Positions 1-9,387 of a stretch of DNA of 64,000 nucleotides are shown in pieces. Every line of letters starts with the position of its first letter. Position 1 is the first letter of the stretch. A program made the position numbers and the translations under genes. The notes under the pieces were generated by a model, which ran no database searches, had not been told where the DNA came from, and saw nothing but the letters and a program-made list of their open reading frames with translations. This stretch comes from Hyphomicrobium sp. (GTDB taxonomy: Bacteria; Pseudomonadota; Alphaproteobacteria; Rhizobiales; Hyphomicrobiaceae): NCBI GenBank assembly GCA_019751875.1, contig JAIEMV010000002.1, positions 248,001-312,000 on the forward strand, given 5' to 3'.

Positions 1-1476
<1,476 letters not shown>

Positions 1477-1771
1477 GATCGTCTCGCCCCGCGCTGGTGC
1501 AGTTAGCCTGCGACCTAGCGTGCCGAGATTACGACCGCCCCCGAATGAATGTCAACCTAAGTTGACGTAATTTTCGCTTTACATTTTTTCGTCCAGGGGC
1601 TTTGAATGATCAACTTCGTGATGGTGCTCGTGGATACAAAGTGCTTAGATCAGGCTGGATCGGCATAGCGACACGGCAATTGGCTTACAGCGGGTCCATC
1701 CTCGAACGGCCAAAGCATTTAAACACACCACTTCCAGGTGACATGCGGCCAGTACGGGAGGAATACGCTTC
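1477..1771. other. Divergent bchF / aerR promoter region
   Basis: This 295-bp gap separates bchF (leftward) from aerR (rightward). It holds one near-consensus PpsR/CrtJ palindrome at 1550-1567. A good ribosome binding site (GGGAGG, 1756-1761) lies 10 nt before the aerR ATG. I see no gene in it; short open frames here lack codon bias and are in-frame with nothing known. Confidence 0.6.
1550..1567. promoter_or_regulatory. PpsR/CrtJ-type operator upstream of bchF
   Basis: TGTCAACCTAAGTTGACG: TGT-N12-ACG, one base from the TGT-N12-ACA consensus, with perfect GTCAAC/GTTGAC arms. It sits between the divergent bchF and aerR genes and could control either one or both. Confidence 0.7.
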
Positions 1772-2653
1772 ATGCCCGGGTCGAGGCAACTCATAGAGGC
1801 TTTCGGGGAGTGGCAGTCCTGTGAGGACCAGCCATCCGGAAATGCAATCCTTTCGAGCGGCGCACCAGCCATTCAGGAATTCAACCGCGCCATGCTTGGC
1901 CGGACGATCGAAGCTGAGGTGATCCCGCGCTTGATGATGGCGCACCGCGGTTTTGCGCAGACCGAATCCGCACCGTCATCGATGCACATTACGTCGGAAG
2001 ACATTTCTGAGCTGGCCCGCATCGTCGTCGAACATGATACGTCCGTGGCCTCCTCTTACATCGATGCGCTCCGAAACCAGGGCGTACCCATCGACTCGAT
2101 ATTTGTGGAACTCATGGCGCCAACGGCTCGTTTGCTGGGCGAAATGTGGAAGTCGGATCAGTGCTGCTTCACCGACGTGACGGTCGGCATGGCCCGCCTC
2201 CAGCAAATCGTTCACGAATTGAGCCCGGAGTTTGAGCGGGAGGCTGCTCAGGCTTTCGATGGCCGGCGCATACTTCTCCTGACCATGCCGGGAGAACAGC
2301 ACACCCTGGGTCTCATGATTGTCGAGGAGTATTTTCGTAGGTATGGCTGGGACTGCTGCAGCAGCGCCCCGAAGGATGTGCGTGACATGACCCGCCTCGC
2401 CCGGAGCCAGCACTTCGATGTGGTTGGCATCTCGGTTGGTTGGGGCGCCCTGGTCGAGAACATAGCATCTGCCATCCAAGCGATCCGGCGGGCATCTGTG
2501 AACAAATCTGTCGTCGTGCTGGTTGGCGGAAGTATCTTTCTTGAAAACCCCGCGTTTGTTTCTCGCGTTGGCGCCGACGGGACGGCTGAGGATGGTCGCC
2601 AGGCCATCGTGCAGCTTCGCTCGCTGCTGAACGTCAACATCAAAACCTTGTAG
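1772..2653 (+). CDS. aerR: AerR/PpaA-type cobalamin-binding antirepressor of PpsR
   Basis: The protein has 293 residues. Residues about 75-155 form a helical region of the B12-binding cap type, with LGEMWKSDQCCFTDVTVGMARLQ-like spacing. A Rossmann-like cobalamin-binding domain follows (about 165-285), containing GEQHTLG with the probable cobalt-ligand His at 177 and later VGISVGWG and VLVGGSIF. In Rhodobacter, AerR/PpaA binds cobalamin, with light promoting the functional form, and antagonises the CrtJ/PpsR repressor. Location directly before ppsR (34 bp gap) is the classic arrangement. The start is supported by GGGAGG 10 nt upstream. A shorter start at 1892 would resemble short AerR isoforms described in the family. 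Role assignment is by motif and synteny. Confidence 0.88.
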   Translation: MPGSRQLIEAFGEWQSCEDQPSGNAILSSGAPAIQEFNRAMLGRTIEAEVIPRLMMAHRGFAQTESAPSSMHITSEDISELARIVVEHDTSVASSYIDALRNQGVPIDSIFVELMAPTARLLGEMWKSDQCCFTDVTVGMARLQQIVHELSPEFEREAAQAFDGRRILLLTMPGEQHTLGLMIVEEYFRRYGWDCCSSAPKDVRDMTRLARSQHFDVVGISVGWGALVENIASAIQAIRRASVNKSVVVLVGGSIFLENPAFVSRVGADGTAEDGRQAIVQLRSLLNVNIKTL

Positions 2654-2687
2654 CCAAGCGGCAGAAAGCAAAGGTTGCGGTAGCGGT

Positions 2688-4127
2688 ATGGAAATTCGAG
2701 TGCCGTCCAAGCGCGTCGAACCGTTCCGGGCCCCGAAAAGGCACCTGGGCGATATCGATGCGGAATCGGCAGCGAAATTGTTGACGGCAGCGGCGGATAT
2801 CGCCCTCGTCATCGACAGCAAAGGCGTCATTCGCGACGTCGCACTCGGCAGCGAAGAGCTGTTGCGGGACGGTTGCGCCAATTGGGTCGGCCAGCGCTGG
2901 ATCGACACAGTGGCTGAGGATAGCCGCAACAAGATCGAAGATCTTTTGAGCGATCACTCCGGCGTGCCCATCCAGCCTTGGCGGCAGGTGAACCATCCGG
3001 TGGGACGCAGCGGCGAAATTCCGATCCGCTATTCGGCCGTGCATCTGGGCTCCTCCGGCAAAGTCGTCGCCATCGGCCGTGACCTGCGCGCGCTGGCTTC
3101 TCTGCAGCAGCGGCTGGTCGAAACGCAGCAGACAATGGAGCGCGAATACGCGCGTCTCCGGCATGCCGAGACCCGCTATCGTCTCCTGTTCCAAATCTCA
3201 TCCGAAGCCGTCCTCATCATTGACGCGGGCAGCAATAGGATCTCGGAGAGCAACCCTGCCGCCTCGAAACTCCTCGGCCGGTCATCGCGCCGTTTGTCGG
3301 GCCGTACATTCTACGAATTGTTCGATGCCGAAGGGCAGCGCAAGATTCAGGCGTTCCTCGCAGCACTCAAGAGCAGCGGACAAGCCGAAGATATCGTTGC
3401 TCGGCTCGACGATGCCAAAGTCGACTTGATCGTCGGCGCGTCGCTTTTCCGCCAGGAAAACGCCGCCAACATCCTGATCCGCCTCTCGCCGACCGCGGCC
3501 AATGCCACGGCCTGGATGAAGTCGCGATCGAGCCTGTTCGACGTCGTCCAGCGCCTGCCTGATGGTTTTGTCGTCACAGACCCCGAACGCCGCGTCCTGA
3601 CGGCGAACACAGCCTTTATCGAACTGACGCAGCTCGCGACCGAGGAGCAACTGCGCGGCGAATTGATCGATCGTTGGGTCGGCCGTCATCCGATTGACAT
3701 GGCCGTTCTCGGCAAAAACCTGAAAGAACGCGGGGAAATCCGCAATTTTTCGACCGTTGTGCGCGGTGAATATGGCTCGGCCGAAGATGTCGAGGTTTCC
3801 GCCGTCTCAGTCGCCACCGGCGAACAACCCTGTCTGGGCATGACCCTCCGCCGCGTGACTCGCCGCCCGGACACCGCGATCAACGGCCGCCGCGCCCTGC
3901 CCCGTTCCGTCGAGCAACTGACCGAACTCGTCGGCCGCGTACCGCTCAAGGAACTCGTGCGGGAGTCGACGGACATGATCGAACGCCTGTGCATCGAAGC
4001 TGCGCTGGAACTCACCGATGACAATCGCGCGTCCGCGGCCGAGATGCTTGGCCTTAGCCGCCAGGGCCTCTACTCCAAGCTCCGCCGCCACGGCATGGGC
4101 GATCTGGACGGCGAACGAGACGAATAG
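2688..4127 (+). CDS. ppsR: Transcriptional repressor PpsR/CrtJ (PAS domains plus Fis-type HTH)
   Basis: PpsR is the aerobic/light repressor of bch, crt, puf and puc genes and binds TGT-N12-ACA palindromes. The 479-residue protein matches the family length (about 460-480). It has an N-terminal PAS-like region (about 20-130), a coiled segment with QQRLVETQQTMEREYARLRH (about 140-160), PAS repeats at about 165-275 and 285-400, and a C-terminal Fis-type helix-turn-helix (about 430-470). Cys435 lies just before the HTH (ERLCIEAAL), where the redox-active cysteine of CrtJ/PpsR is found. It is followed by 140 bp containing two PpsR operators ahead of bchG. With aerR directly upstream, it forms the regulatory hub of the cluster. 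Confidence 0.95.
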   Translation: MEIRVPSKRVEPFRAPKRHLGDIDAESAAKLLTAAADIALVIDSKGVIRDVALGSEELLRDGCANWVGQRWIDTVAEDSRNKIEDLLSDHSGVPIQPWRQVNHPVGRSGEIPIRYSAVHLGSSGKVVAIGRDLRALASLQQRLVETQQTMEREYARLRHAETRYRLLFQISSEAVLIIDAGSNRISESNPAASKLLGRSSRRLSGRTFYELFDAEGQRKIQAFLAALKSSGQAEDIVARLDDAKVDLIVGASLFRQENAANILIRLSPTAANATAWMKSRSSLFDVVQRLPDGFVVTDPERRVLTANTAFIELTQLATEEQLRGELIDRWVGRHPIDMAVLGKNLKERGEIRNFSTVVRGEYGSAEDVEVSAVSVATGEQPCLGMTLRRVTRRPDTAINGRRALPRSVEQLTELVGRVPLKELVRESTDMIERLCIEAALELTDDNRASAAEMLGLSRQGLYSKLRRHGMGDLDGERDE

Positions 4128-4155
4128 AACCCCGCTCCCCAGTAAGTAGGAGCGA

Positions 4156-4173
4156 CGTCAACCGTCTTTGACA
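4156..4173. promoter_or_regulatory. PpsR/CrtJ-type operator 1 upstream of bchG
   Basis: CGTCAACCGTCTTTGACA: CGT-N12-ACA, one mismatch in the left half. It lies 30 bp after the ppsR stop and pairs with a perfect site at 4222-4239, a tandem arrangement typical of cooperative PpsR binding. Confidence 0.6.
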
Positions 4174-4221
4174 TTCCGCAATCCGCTACCGCTGAATTTT
4201 CGGTTTTTTGACAGTCGATAG

Positions 4222-4239
4222 TGTAATCCTGAATTGACA
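4222..4239. promoter_or_regulatory. PpsR/CrtJ-type operator 2 upstream of bchG
   Basis: TGTAATCCTGAATTGACA is a perfect TGT-N12-ACA match. It ends 29 bp before the bchG ATG, so it would overlap or flank the promoter. Centre-to-centre distance from operator 1 is 66 bp. Confidence 0.78.
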
Positions 4240-4268
4240 CTTGGTCTGTGCGGCATTAGCGTTGAGGC

Positions 4269-5177
4269 ATGGCAACGCCCGCGCTCACAGTGTCGCGTCT
4301 CGACCCCTCGGCGGTACTCGAGCTCCTGAAACCAATCACTTGGTTTCCACCCATGTGGGCCCTTGCCTGCGGCGTCGTTTCTTCCGGCTTCGATGGATCT
4401 CTTGACCGTTGGCCGCTGGTCATCGTTGGCGTGTTACTCGCGGGACCCCTCGTATGCGGCACCTCACAAGCCGTGAACGACTGGTTCGACCGTCACGTCG
4501 ATGCGATTAACGAGCCCAACCGTCCAATCCCGTCGGGGCGCATCCCCGGCCGCATGGGCCTCTACATCGCGATCACCTGGACGATCCTTTCCCTGGCCGT
4601 CTCCACGTTCCTTGGAATTTGGGGCGTCCTCGCCACCTGCCTCGGCTTGGTTCTGGCTTGGGCCTACAGCATGCCGCCCGTTCGTTTGAAGAAGAACGGC
4701 TGGTTCGGCAATGCCGCTGTCGGCGCCTGCTACGAAGGTCTGCCGTGGTTCACCGGCGCACTCGTCATGTCGGCAGCACTTCCCAGCACGGAAGTCCTCG
4801 CGCTGGCACTCCTCTACAGTATCGGCGCGCATGGCATCATGACGCTCAACGATTTCAAATCGATCGAAGGCGACATCAAGCTCGGCGTCCGCTCGCTGCC
4901 CGTCCAGCTGGGCCCCGATCGCGCCGCACGACTGGCCTGCATTGTCATGGCCCTTCCTCAGTTCGCCGTCGTCCTCCTGCTCATCCAGTGGGGGCATCCT
5001 GCAGCGGCCGTCCTTGTCGGCCTCGTCCTACTGCTTCAACTCGGCTTGATGACGGTCCTCGTTTCCGATCCCCGTGGACGGGCGCCCTGGTATAACGCCA
5101 CCGGGATCAGTCTCTACGTCACGGGCATGATGATTTCCGCCGTCGCCATTCGCCCCGAGATTGGACTTCTCCAATGA
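4269..5177 (+). CDS. bchG: Bacteriochlorophyll synthase (geranylgeranyl/phytyl transferase)
   Basis: BchG esterifies bacteriochlorophyllide with geranylgeranyl or phytyl diphosphate in the membrane. The 302-residue UbiA-superfamily prenyltransferase has about eight hydrophobic helices and both aspartate-rich motifs: NDWFDRHVDAINEP (residues 70-83) and NDFKSIEGD (194-202). It opens the bchG-transporter-bchP operon; its stop overlaps the next ATG in an ATGA junction (5174-5177). Two PpsR operators stand upstream. Confidence 0.96.
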   Translation: MATPALTVSRLDPSAVLELLKPITWFPPMWALACGVVSSGFDGSLDRWPLVIVGVLLAGPLVCGTSQAVNDWFDRHVDAINEPNRPIPSGRIPGRMGLYIAITWTILSLAVSTFLGIWGVLATCLGLVLAWAYSMPPVRLKKNGWFGNAAVGACYEGLPWFTGALVMSAALPSTEVLALALLYSIGAHGIMTLNDFKSIEGDIKLGVRSLPVQLGPDRAARLACIVMALPQFAVVLLLIQWGHPAAAVLVGLVLLLQLGLMTVLVSDPRGRAPWYNATGISLYVTGMMISAVAIRPEIGLLQ

Positions 5178-6547
5178 GACCTGCGCCGTCCGACGCTGCG
5201 TATTTGGGCTGGCTTGGCATCATTCGCATGGGCCTGGTACAAACCGCCCTCGGCTCGATCATTGTCCTGACCACATCCACCATCAACCGCGTGATGGTCG
5301 TGGAACTGGCCCTGGCAGCGGCCCTCCCGGGTGCGCTCGTGGCTTGGCACTACGCGCTGCAATTCCTGCGTCCGCGATGGGGTTACGGCTCCGATACCGG
5401 AGGCCGGCGAACACCATGGATCATCCTCGGCATCGCCATCCTCGGCCTCGGCGGAACAGGCGCGGCCCTCTCGGTCGCTCTCCTGGCGACGAGTTTCTGG
5501 CCCGGCATCGCGCTCGCGATCCTGGCCTTCACCCTTGTCGGCATCGGTGTCGGTGCCGCAGGCACATCCCTCCTCGCGCTGCTTGCAACACAAGTTCATC
5601 CCGACCGCCGTGCGCCTGCCGCCACCATTGTGTGGATGATGATGATCGCCGGCTTCGTCGTCACCACGATCATCGCCAGCGCTTACCTCGATCCATTCTC
5701 GATGACGCGCCTCGTCACTGTCACCGCTTCGGTGTCCGTCATCGCACTCGTGGTGGCCACACTTGCACTGTGGGGCATCGAACCCGCACGCAAAGCGGCC
5801 CGCATCATCGAATCTGATCCAAAAGCCAGCACTGAAAATGCGACCGCCTTCCGCACGGCATTGTCCGAAGTCTGGGACGAACCGCAGGCTCGCCGCTTCA
5901 CGATTTTTGTCTTCGTCTCCATGCTCGCCTACAGCATGCAGGACCTGATCCTGGAACCGTTCGCCGGGTTTGCATTCGGATTGACCCCCGGGGAGTCAAC
6001 GAAACTAGCAGGCCATCAGCATTCCGGCGTGTTCATGGGCATGGCGCTCGTGGCCATCGCCGCCCACCCGCGCGTCGGCTTCGGATCCCTGCGCACTTGG
6101 ACCGTCGGGGGCTGTATCGCCTCGGCCGCGGCCCTTCTTGGCCTTGTTCTTGCGGGCCTGTTCGCTCCCGCTTGGCCGCTGACGGGCACCGTCGTCCTAC
6201 TCGGCTTCGCCAACGGCGCGTTCGCCGTCGCCGCGATCGGCACCATGATGGGATTGGCGGGTGCCGGAAAAGAAAAGCGCGAAGGCATCCGCATGGGGCT
6301 GTGGGGCGCTGCCCAAGCGATTGCCTTTGGCGCGGGCGGATTCGTCGGTGCCGCCGCCGCGGATCTCATTCGCGGCTTTGTCACCGAACCTGCCGATGCC
6401 TTTACCGTCGTCTTCGCCGCCGAAGCGATGCTGTTCATCGTGTCCGCCATCCTCGGCGCCCGCGCGATCATCGAAACGAGCACCACACAGAAACCTGTCT
6501 TCGCGCAACCGGTCTCCGGTGATGCAAAGGCCGTCACGACAGCTTGA
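5174..6547 (+). CDS. PucC/BCD-family MFS transporter (orf428 type, between bchG and bchP)
   Basis: The 457-residue protein has about 12 hydrophobic segments and belongs by motif (GYGSDTGGRRTPWIILG loop, LEPFAGFAFG) to the bacteriochlorophyll delivery (BCD) branch of MFS that includes PucC and LhaA. In Rhodobacter the equivalent gene between bchG and bchP (orf428) is thought to supply pigment to light-harvesting or other apoproteins; its exact cargo is not established. It is translationally coupled to bchG by a 4-nt overlap and followed by bchP after 12 bp. Confidence 0.92.
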   Translation: MRPAPSDAAYLGWLGIIRMGLVQTALGSIIVLTTSTINRVMVVELALAAALPGALVAWHYALQFLRPRWGYGSDTGGRRTPWIILGIAILGLGGTGAALSVALLATSFWPGIALAILAFTLVGIGVGAAGTSLLALLATQVHPDRRAPAATIVWMMMIAGFVVTTIIASAYLDPFSMTRLVTVTASVSVIALVVATLALWGIEPARKAARIIESDPKASTENATAFRTALSEVWDEPQARRFTIFVFVSMLAYSMQDLILEPFAGFAFGLTPGESTKLAGHQHSGVFMGMALVAIAAHPRVGFGSLRTWTVGGCIASAAALLGLVLAGLFAPAWPLTGTVVLLGFANGAFAVAAIGTMMGLAGAGKEKREGIRMGLWGAAQAIAFGAGGFVGAAAADLIRGFVTEPADAFTVVFAAEAMLFIVSAILGARAIIETSTTQKPVFAQPVSGDAKAVTTA

Positions 6548-6559
6548 TGGGAAAAACGG

Positions 6560-7765
6560 ATGGGTACCGCAATGGAAACCTTTGATGTGGTGGTTGTTGG
6601 GGGCGGCCCGGCCGGCGCAACCGCAGCATGCGGTCTCGCTGCCAACGGCTACTCCGTGCTTCTGCTCGACCGGGCCGGCCGCATAAAACCGTGCGGGGGC
6701 GCCATCCCGCCGATCCTCATCAAGGAGTTCGATATCCCCGACGAGCTGATCGTCGCGCGCATCCAGTCCGCGCGCATCGTCTCGCCGAAGGATCGCAAAG
6801 CCGACATGCCCATCGACGGCGGCTATGTCGGCATGGTCGACCGCGAACATTTTGACGAATGGCTACGCGAACGCGCCTCGCGTGCCGGCGCCCAGCGCCG
6901 GACCGGCACCTTCGAAACACTGCAGCACGATACCTCCGGCACCGCACTGGTCACATTTACGAAGCGCCTCGACGACGGCTTCGAGACCACCGAAACCGTT
7001 CGCGCACGCTTCGTCATCGGAGCCGATGGCGCCAACTCCGGCATCGCCCGCGTTGCTCTCCCGAAAGAGGAAGCGCCACCCTTCGTCTTCGCCTACCACG
7101 AGATCGTCAAGAGCCCGAAACCGGCGGATGGCGCCGCCTTCGAAGCCCGGCGTTGCGACGTCTACTACAACGGCCGCTTTTCTCCCGACTTCTATGCCTG
7201 GGTCTTCCCGCATGGCGACACCACCAGCATCGGGACCGGGTCCGCTCACAAGGGCTTCTCGCTTCGCGGCTCCGTCGCCGATCTGCGTCAGGTGATCGGC
7301 ATGGACGGCCATGAAACCATCCGCAAGGAAGGCGCGCCGATCCCGCTTCGCCCCCGCCGCACATGGGACAACGGCCGCGACGTCATCGTCGCCGGTGACG
7401 CCGCTGGCGTCGTCGCACCCGCGTCCGGCGAAGGCATCTATTATGCGATGCTCTGCGGCCGGATCGTCGCTGAAAGCGTGTCCGAAGCCATCCGAACGGG
7501 CAATCCCCGCCACCTTGCCTCGGCCCGCAGGCGCTTCATGAAGGCGCATGGACGCGTGTTCTGGGTTCTCGGCATCATGCAGAGGTTCTGGTACGCCAAC
7601 GACGCCCGTCGTGAGCGCTTCGTGACCATGTGCAAGGACCCGGATGTGCAGATGCTCACCTGGCAAGCCTACATGCACAAGAAGTTGGTTAAGGCGAAGC
7701 CCATGGCGCACATGCGCATTTTCGTGAAGGATATGGCGCATCTGCTCGGCATGGTTCCTCCCTGA
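6560..7765 (+). CDS. bchP: Geranylgeranyl reductase (bacteriochlorophyll)
   Basis: BchP reduces the geranylgeranyl side chain (on bacteriochlorophyll or as the free diphosphate) to phytyl. The 401-residue flavoprotein has an N-terminal FAD Rossmann motif, VVVGGGPAGA (about 10-19), the family motif KPCGGAIPP, and the second FAD motif VIVAGDAAGVVAPASGEGI. ATG 6560 has GGGA 8 nt upstream; ATG 6572, four codons later, is also possible. It closes the bchG-orf428-bchP operon. Confidence 0.95.
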   Translation: MGTAMETFDVVVVGGGPAGATAACGLAANGYSVLLLDRAGRIKPCGGAIPPILIKEFDIPDELIVARIQSARIVSPKDRKADMPIDGGYVGMVDREHFDEWLRERASRAGAQRRTGTFETLQHDTSGTALVTFTKRLDDGFETTETVRARFVIGADGANSGIARVALPKEEAPPFVFAYHEIVKSPKPADGAAFEARRCDVYYNGRFSPDFYAWVFPHGDTTSIGTGSAHKGFSLRGSVADLRQVIGMDGHETIRKEGAPIPLRPRRTWDNGRDVIVAGDAAGVVAPASGEGIYYAMLCGRIVAESVSEAIRTGNPRHLASARRRFMKAHGRVFWVLGIMQRFWYANDARRERFVTMCKDPDVQMLTWQAYMHKKLVKAKPMAHMRIFVKDMAHLLGMVPP

Positions 7766-7847
7766 TCAACGAAGGCGGGCCCCATGTTCGCGGCAGACCA
7801 GACAAACGCAGACCGGGCCGACCCGGCACAGTTGAGGTCGAAGCAGC

Positions 7848-8144
7848 ATGGCAGAGGCATTCGCGAACGGCTGGATCATCGACATCATCCTCGGATTGAT
7901 GGCGATCGAAGCCGTGGCGTTGCTAGCCCTGCGCCGCACCTCGGGCCGCGGGCCGTCACCGCTGGAAATCCTCGTCTCGCTGGCTGCCGGCCTGTGCCTT
8001 CTCATCGCCCTGCGCGTCGCGCTCACCGGTGGCCCATGGCAGCTGATCGCGGTGGCATTGGCGGCCTCTCTCGTTGTCCACCTTACCGATCTGCGCCTGC
8101 GCTGGTCCCGCTCCGCCGCTCCCTCAACCGAGAGGAGCCCATGA
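7848..8144 (+). CDS. Small membrane protein of unknown function in the photosynthesis cluster
   Basis: The protein has 98 residues with three predicted hydrophobic segments (about 8-28, 38-58 and 62-80) and a polar basic C-terminus. I do not recognise a family. It lies 82 bp after bchP and its stop overlaps the start of the following HAD-like frame (ATGA at 8141-8144), so the two are probably co-translated. A role connected with pigment synthesis or membrane assembly would be an inference from location only. Confidence 0.65.
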   Translation: MAEAFANGWIIDIILGLMAIEAVALLALRRTSGRGPSPLEILVSLAAGLCLLIALRVALTGGPWQLIAVALAASLVVHLTDLRLRWSRSAAPSTERSP

Positions 8145-8919
8145 CCTTGCAGGGCATCATCATCCGGGCCGACGGCGTCATCGCCGAAACGGATGGCCTG
8201 GAACGCTCCGTTCTCAATCAGGTCATCCAGTCCGCCGGTTTCAACTGGACCTGCACGCGTGAGGCCTGCGCCGGCATCCGCGCCGCCGCGATCGCTACCG
8301 CAACTTCGTCCGACAGAACCTCGGCTTCGACCGTAGCTCGGAAGATTTCGAGCGCCTCATTGAGGTCATGACACGCCACTCCGGAACCGTCGCGCGCGAG
8401 TTGATCGACAAGGACTACCTTGATCCACGTCCCGGTGCCCGCGAACTCGCTTCCGCCGCCCGCCAGGAAGGCGTGAAGATTGCGATCGTCTCGGCCCTTC
8501 CGAAAGGCGAGGTCGAGCACCTTATGGCGCATCTATTCGGCGAAGGCGCCAAGCGGCTCATCGCATGCATCACCGCGGCGCAAACGGAAGCGGGTGAAGA
8601 GAACCTGCTCGCCGTCTACCAGCAGGCCCTCGAGAAACTCGATGTCGATCCCGCCTCGTGCATGGCCATCGAAGCCACGCCGCATGGCGCCAAGACCGCC
8701 CGCACTGCCGGCGTTCCAGCCGTCATTCTCCTCGGCCACCATGAGCCCAGCGAAGATGCTCTCTTCGCCATCGACGAACTGACCGACCTCATCGGTCGCG
8801 ACGACCAGCGCGAAACTGCAATCGTCACACCAGGCGATGGATTTGAAATTCTAGCAGCCCTACGCCGGGCACATTCCGGCTACTTCGACGTCTTTGGAGG
8901 TTTGCACAGGAGCTACGCC
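8141..8919 (+). pseudogene. CbbY-like HAD domain, frameshifted and lacking catalytic residues
   Basis: The frame starting at ATG 8141 gives a HAD N-terminus that loses similarity after about residue 45 (WTCTREA). The match resumes in another frame, reading DRYRNFVRQNLGFDR and on through ATG 8368. A 1-nt indel lies in the GC-rich stretch around 8262-8295. Catalytic signatures are also altered. The nucleophile motif DxDGT is replaced by IRADGV (Arg9 where the first Asp belongs); the motif III KKPAPD-type lysine is gone (TEAGEEN); the AIEDS acid motif reads AIEATP. The helical scaffold (QALEKLDVDPASCMAIE) still identifies a CbbY/beta-phosphoglucomutase-type HAD. The frame then runs without a stop into the CBS protein. 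This is a decaying gene, a sequencing error in a pseudoenzyme, or a frameshifted fusion. Confidence 0.65.
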
Positions 8920-9354
8920 ATGAAAGTCTCCGACATTCTGAAAGACAAGGGATCCGCTGTGAAGGCCGTCAAAGCCTCCGACTCGATCCTGGCGCTTGCA
9001 CGCAAAATGAAAACCGACGCCGTCGGCGCCATGGTCGTGATCGGCGCATCCGGCAAGCTGGAAGGGATCATCACAGAGCGCGACATCGCCAACGGCCTTG
9101 CCTCCCATGGCGATGGGCTCACCCGCATGCTCGTGGGCGACCTGATGACTCGCGCCGTCATCACCTGCTCGCCCGAAGATCCGATCGCAAACGTCGCCAA
9201 AATCATGACCCAGCGCCGCTTCCGCCACATGCCGGTGCAGCAGGACGGCGAGCTCATCGGTGTGGTCAGTATCGGCGACGTGCTCAAGCATCGCCTCGAT
9301 GAACTCCAACTCGAAACAAACGTGCTGCGCGATTTCGTCATTGCGCGCGGCTGA
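8920..9354 (+). CDS. CBS-domain-pair protein
   Basis: Residues from ATG 8920 form a complete 144-residue protein with two CBS motifs: the first about 1-60 (MKVSDILKDKG to GIITERDIANGLA), the second about 70-130 (VGDLMTRAVITCSPED to GVVSIGDVLKHRL). CBS pairs bind adenosine nucleotides or other ligands and usually regulate. A good Shine-Dalgarno, AGGAG at 8908-8912, sits 7 nt before this ATG, supporting independent translation, although the upstream HAD-like frame reads into it without a stop. bchI follows after 33 bp. The function in the cluster is unknown. Confidence 0.85.
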   Translation: MKVSDILKDKGSAVKAVKASDSILALARKMKTDAVGAMVVIGASGKLEGIITERDIANGLASHGDGLTRMLVGDLMTRAVITCSPEDPIANVAKIMTQRRFRHMPVQQDGELIGVVSIGDVLKHRLDELQLETNVLRDFVIARG

Positions 9355-9387
9355 TCCTTTTTGAACTCCAAGCCGGAAGTCAGAACC

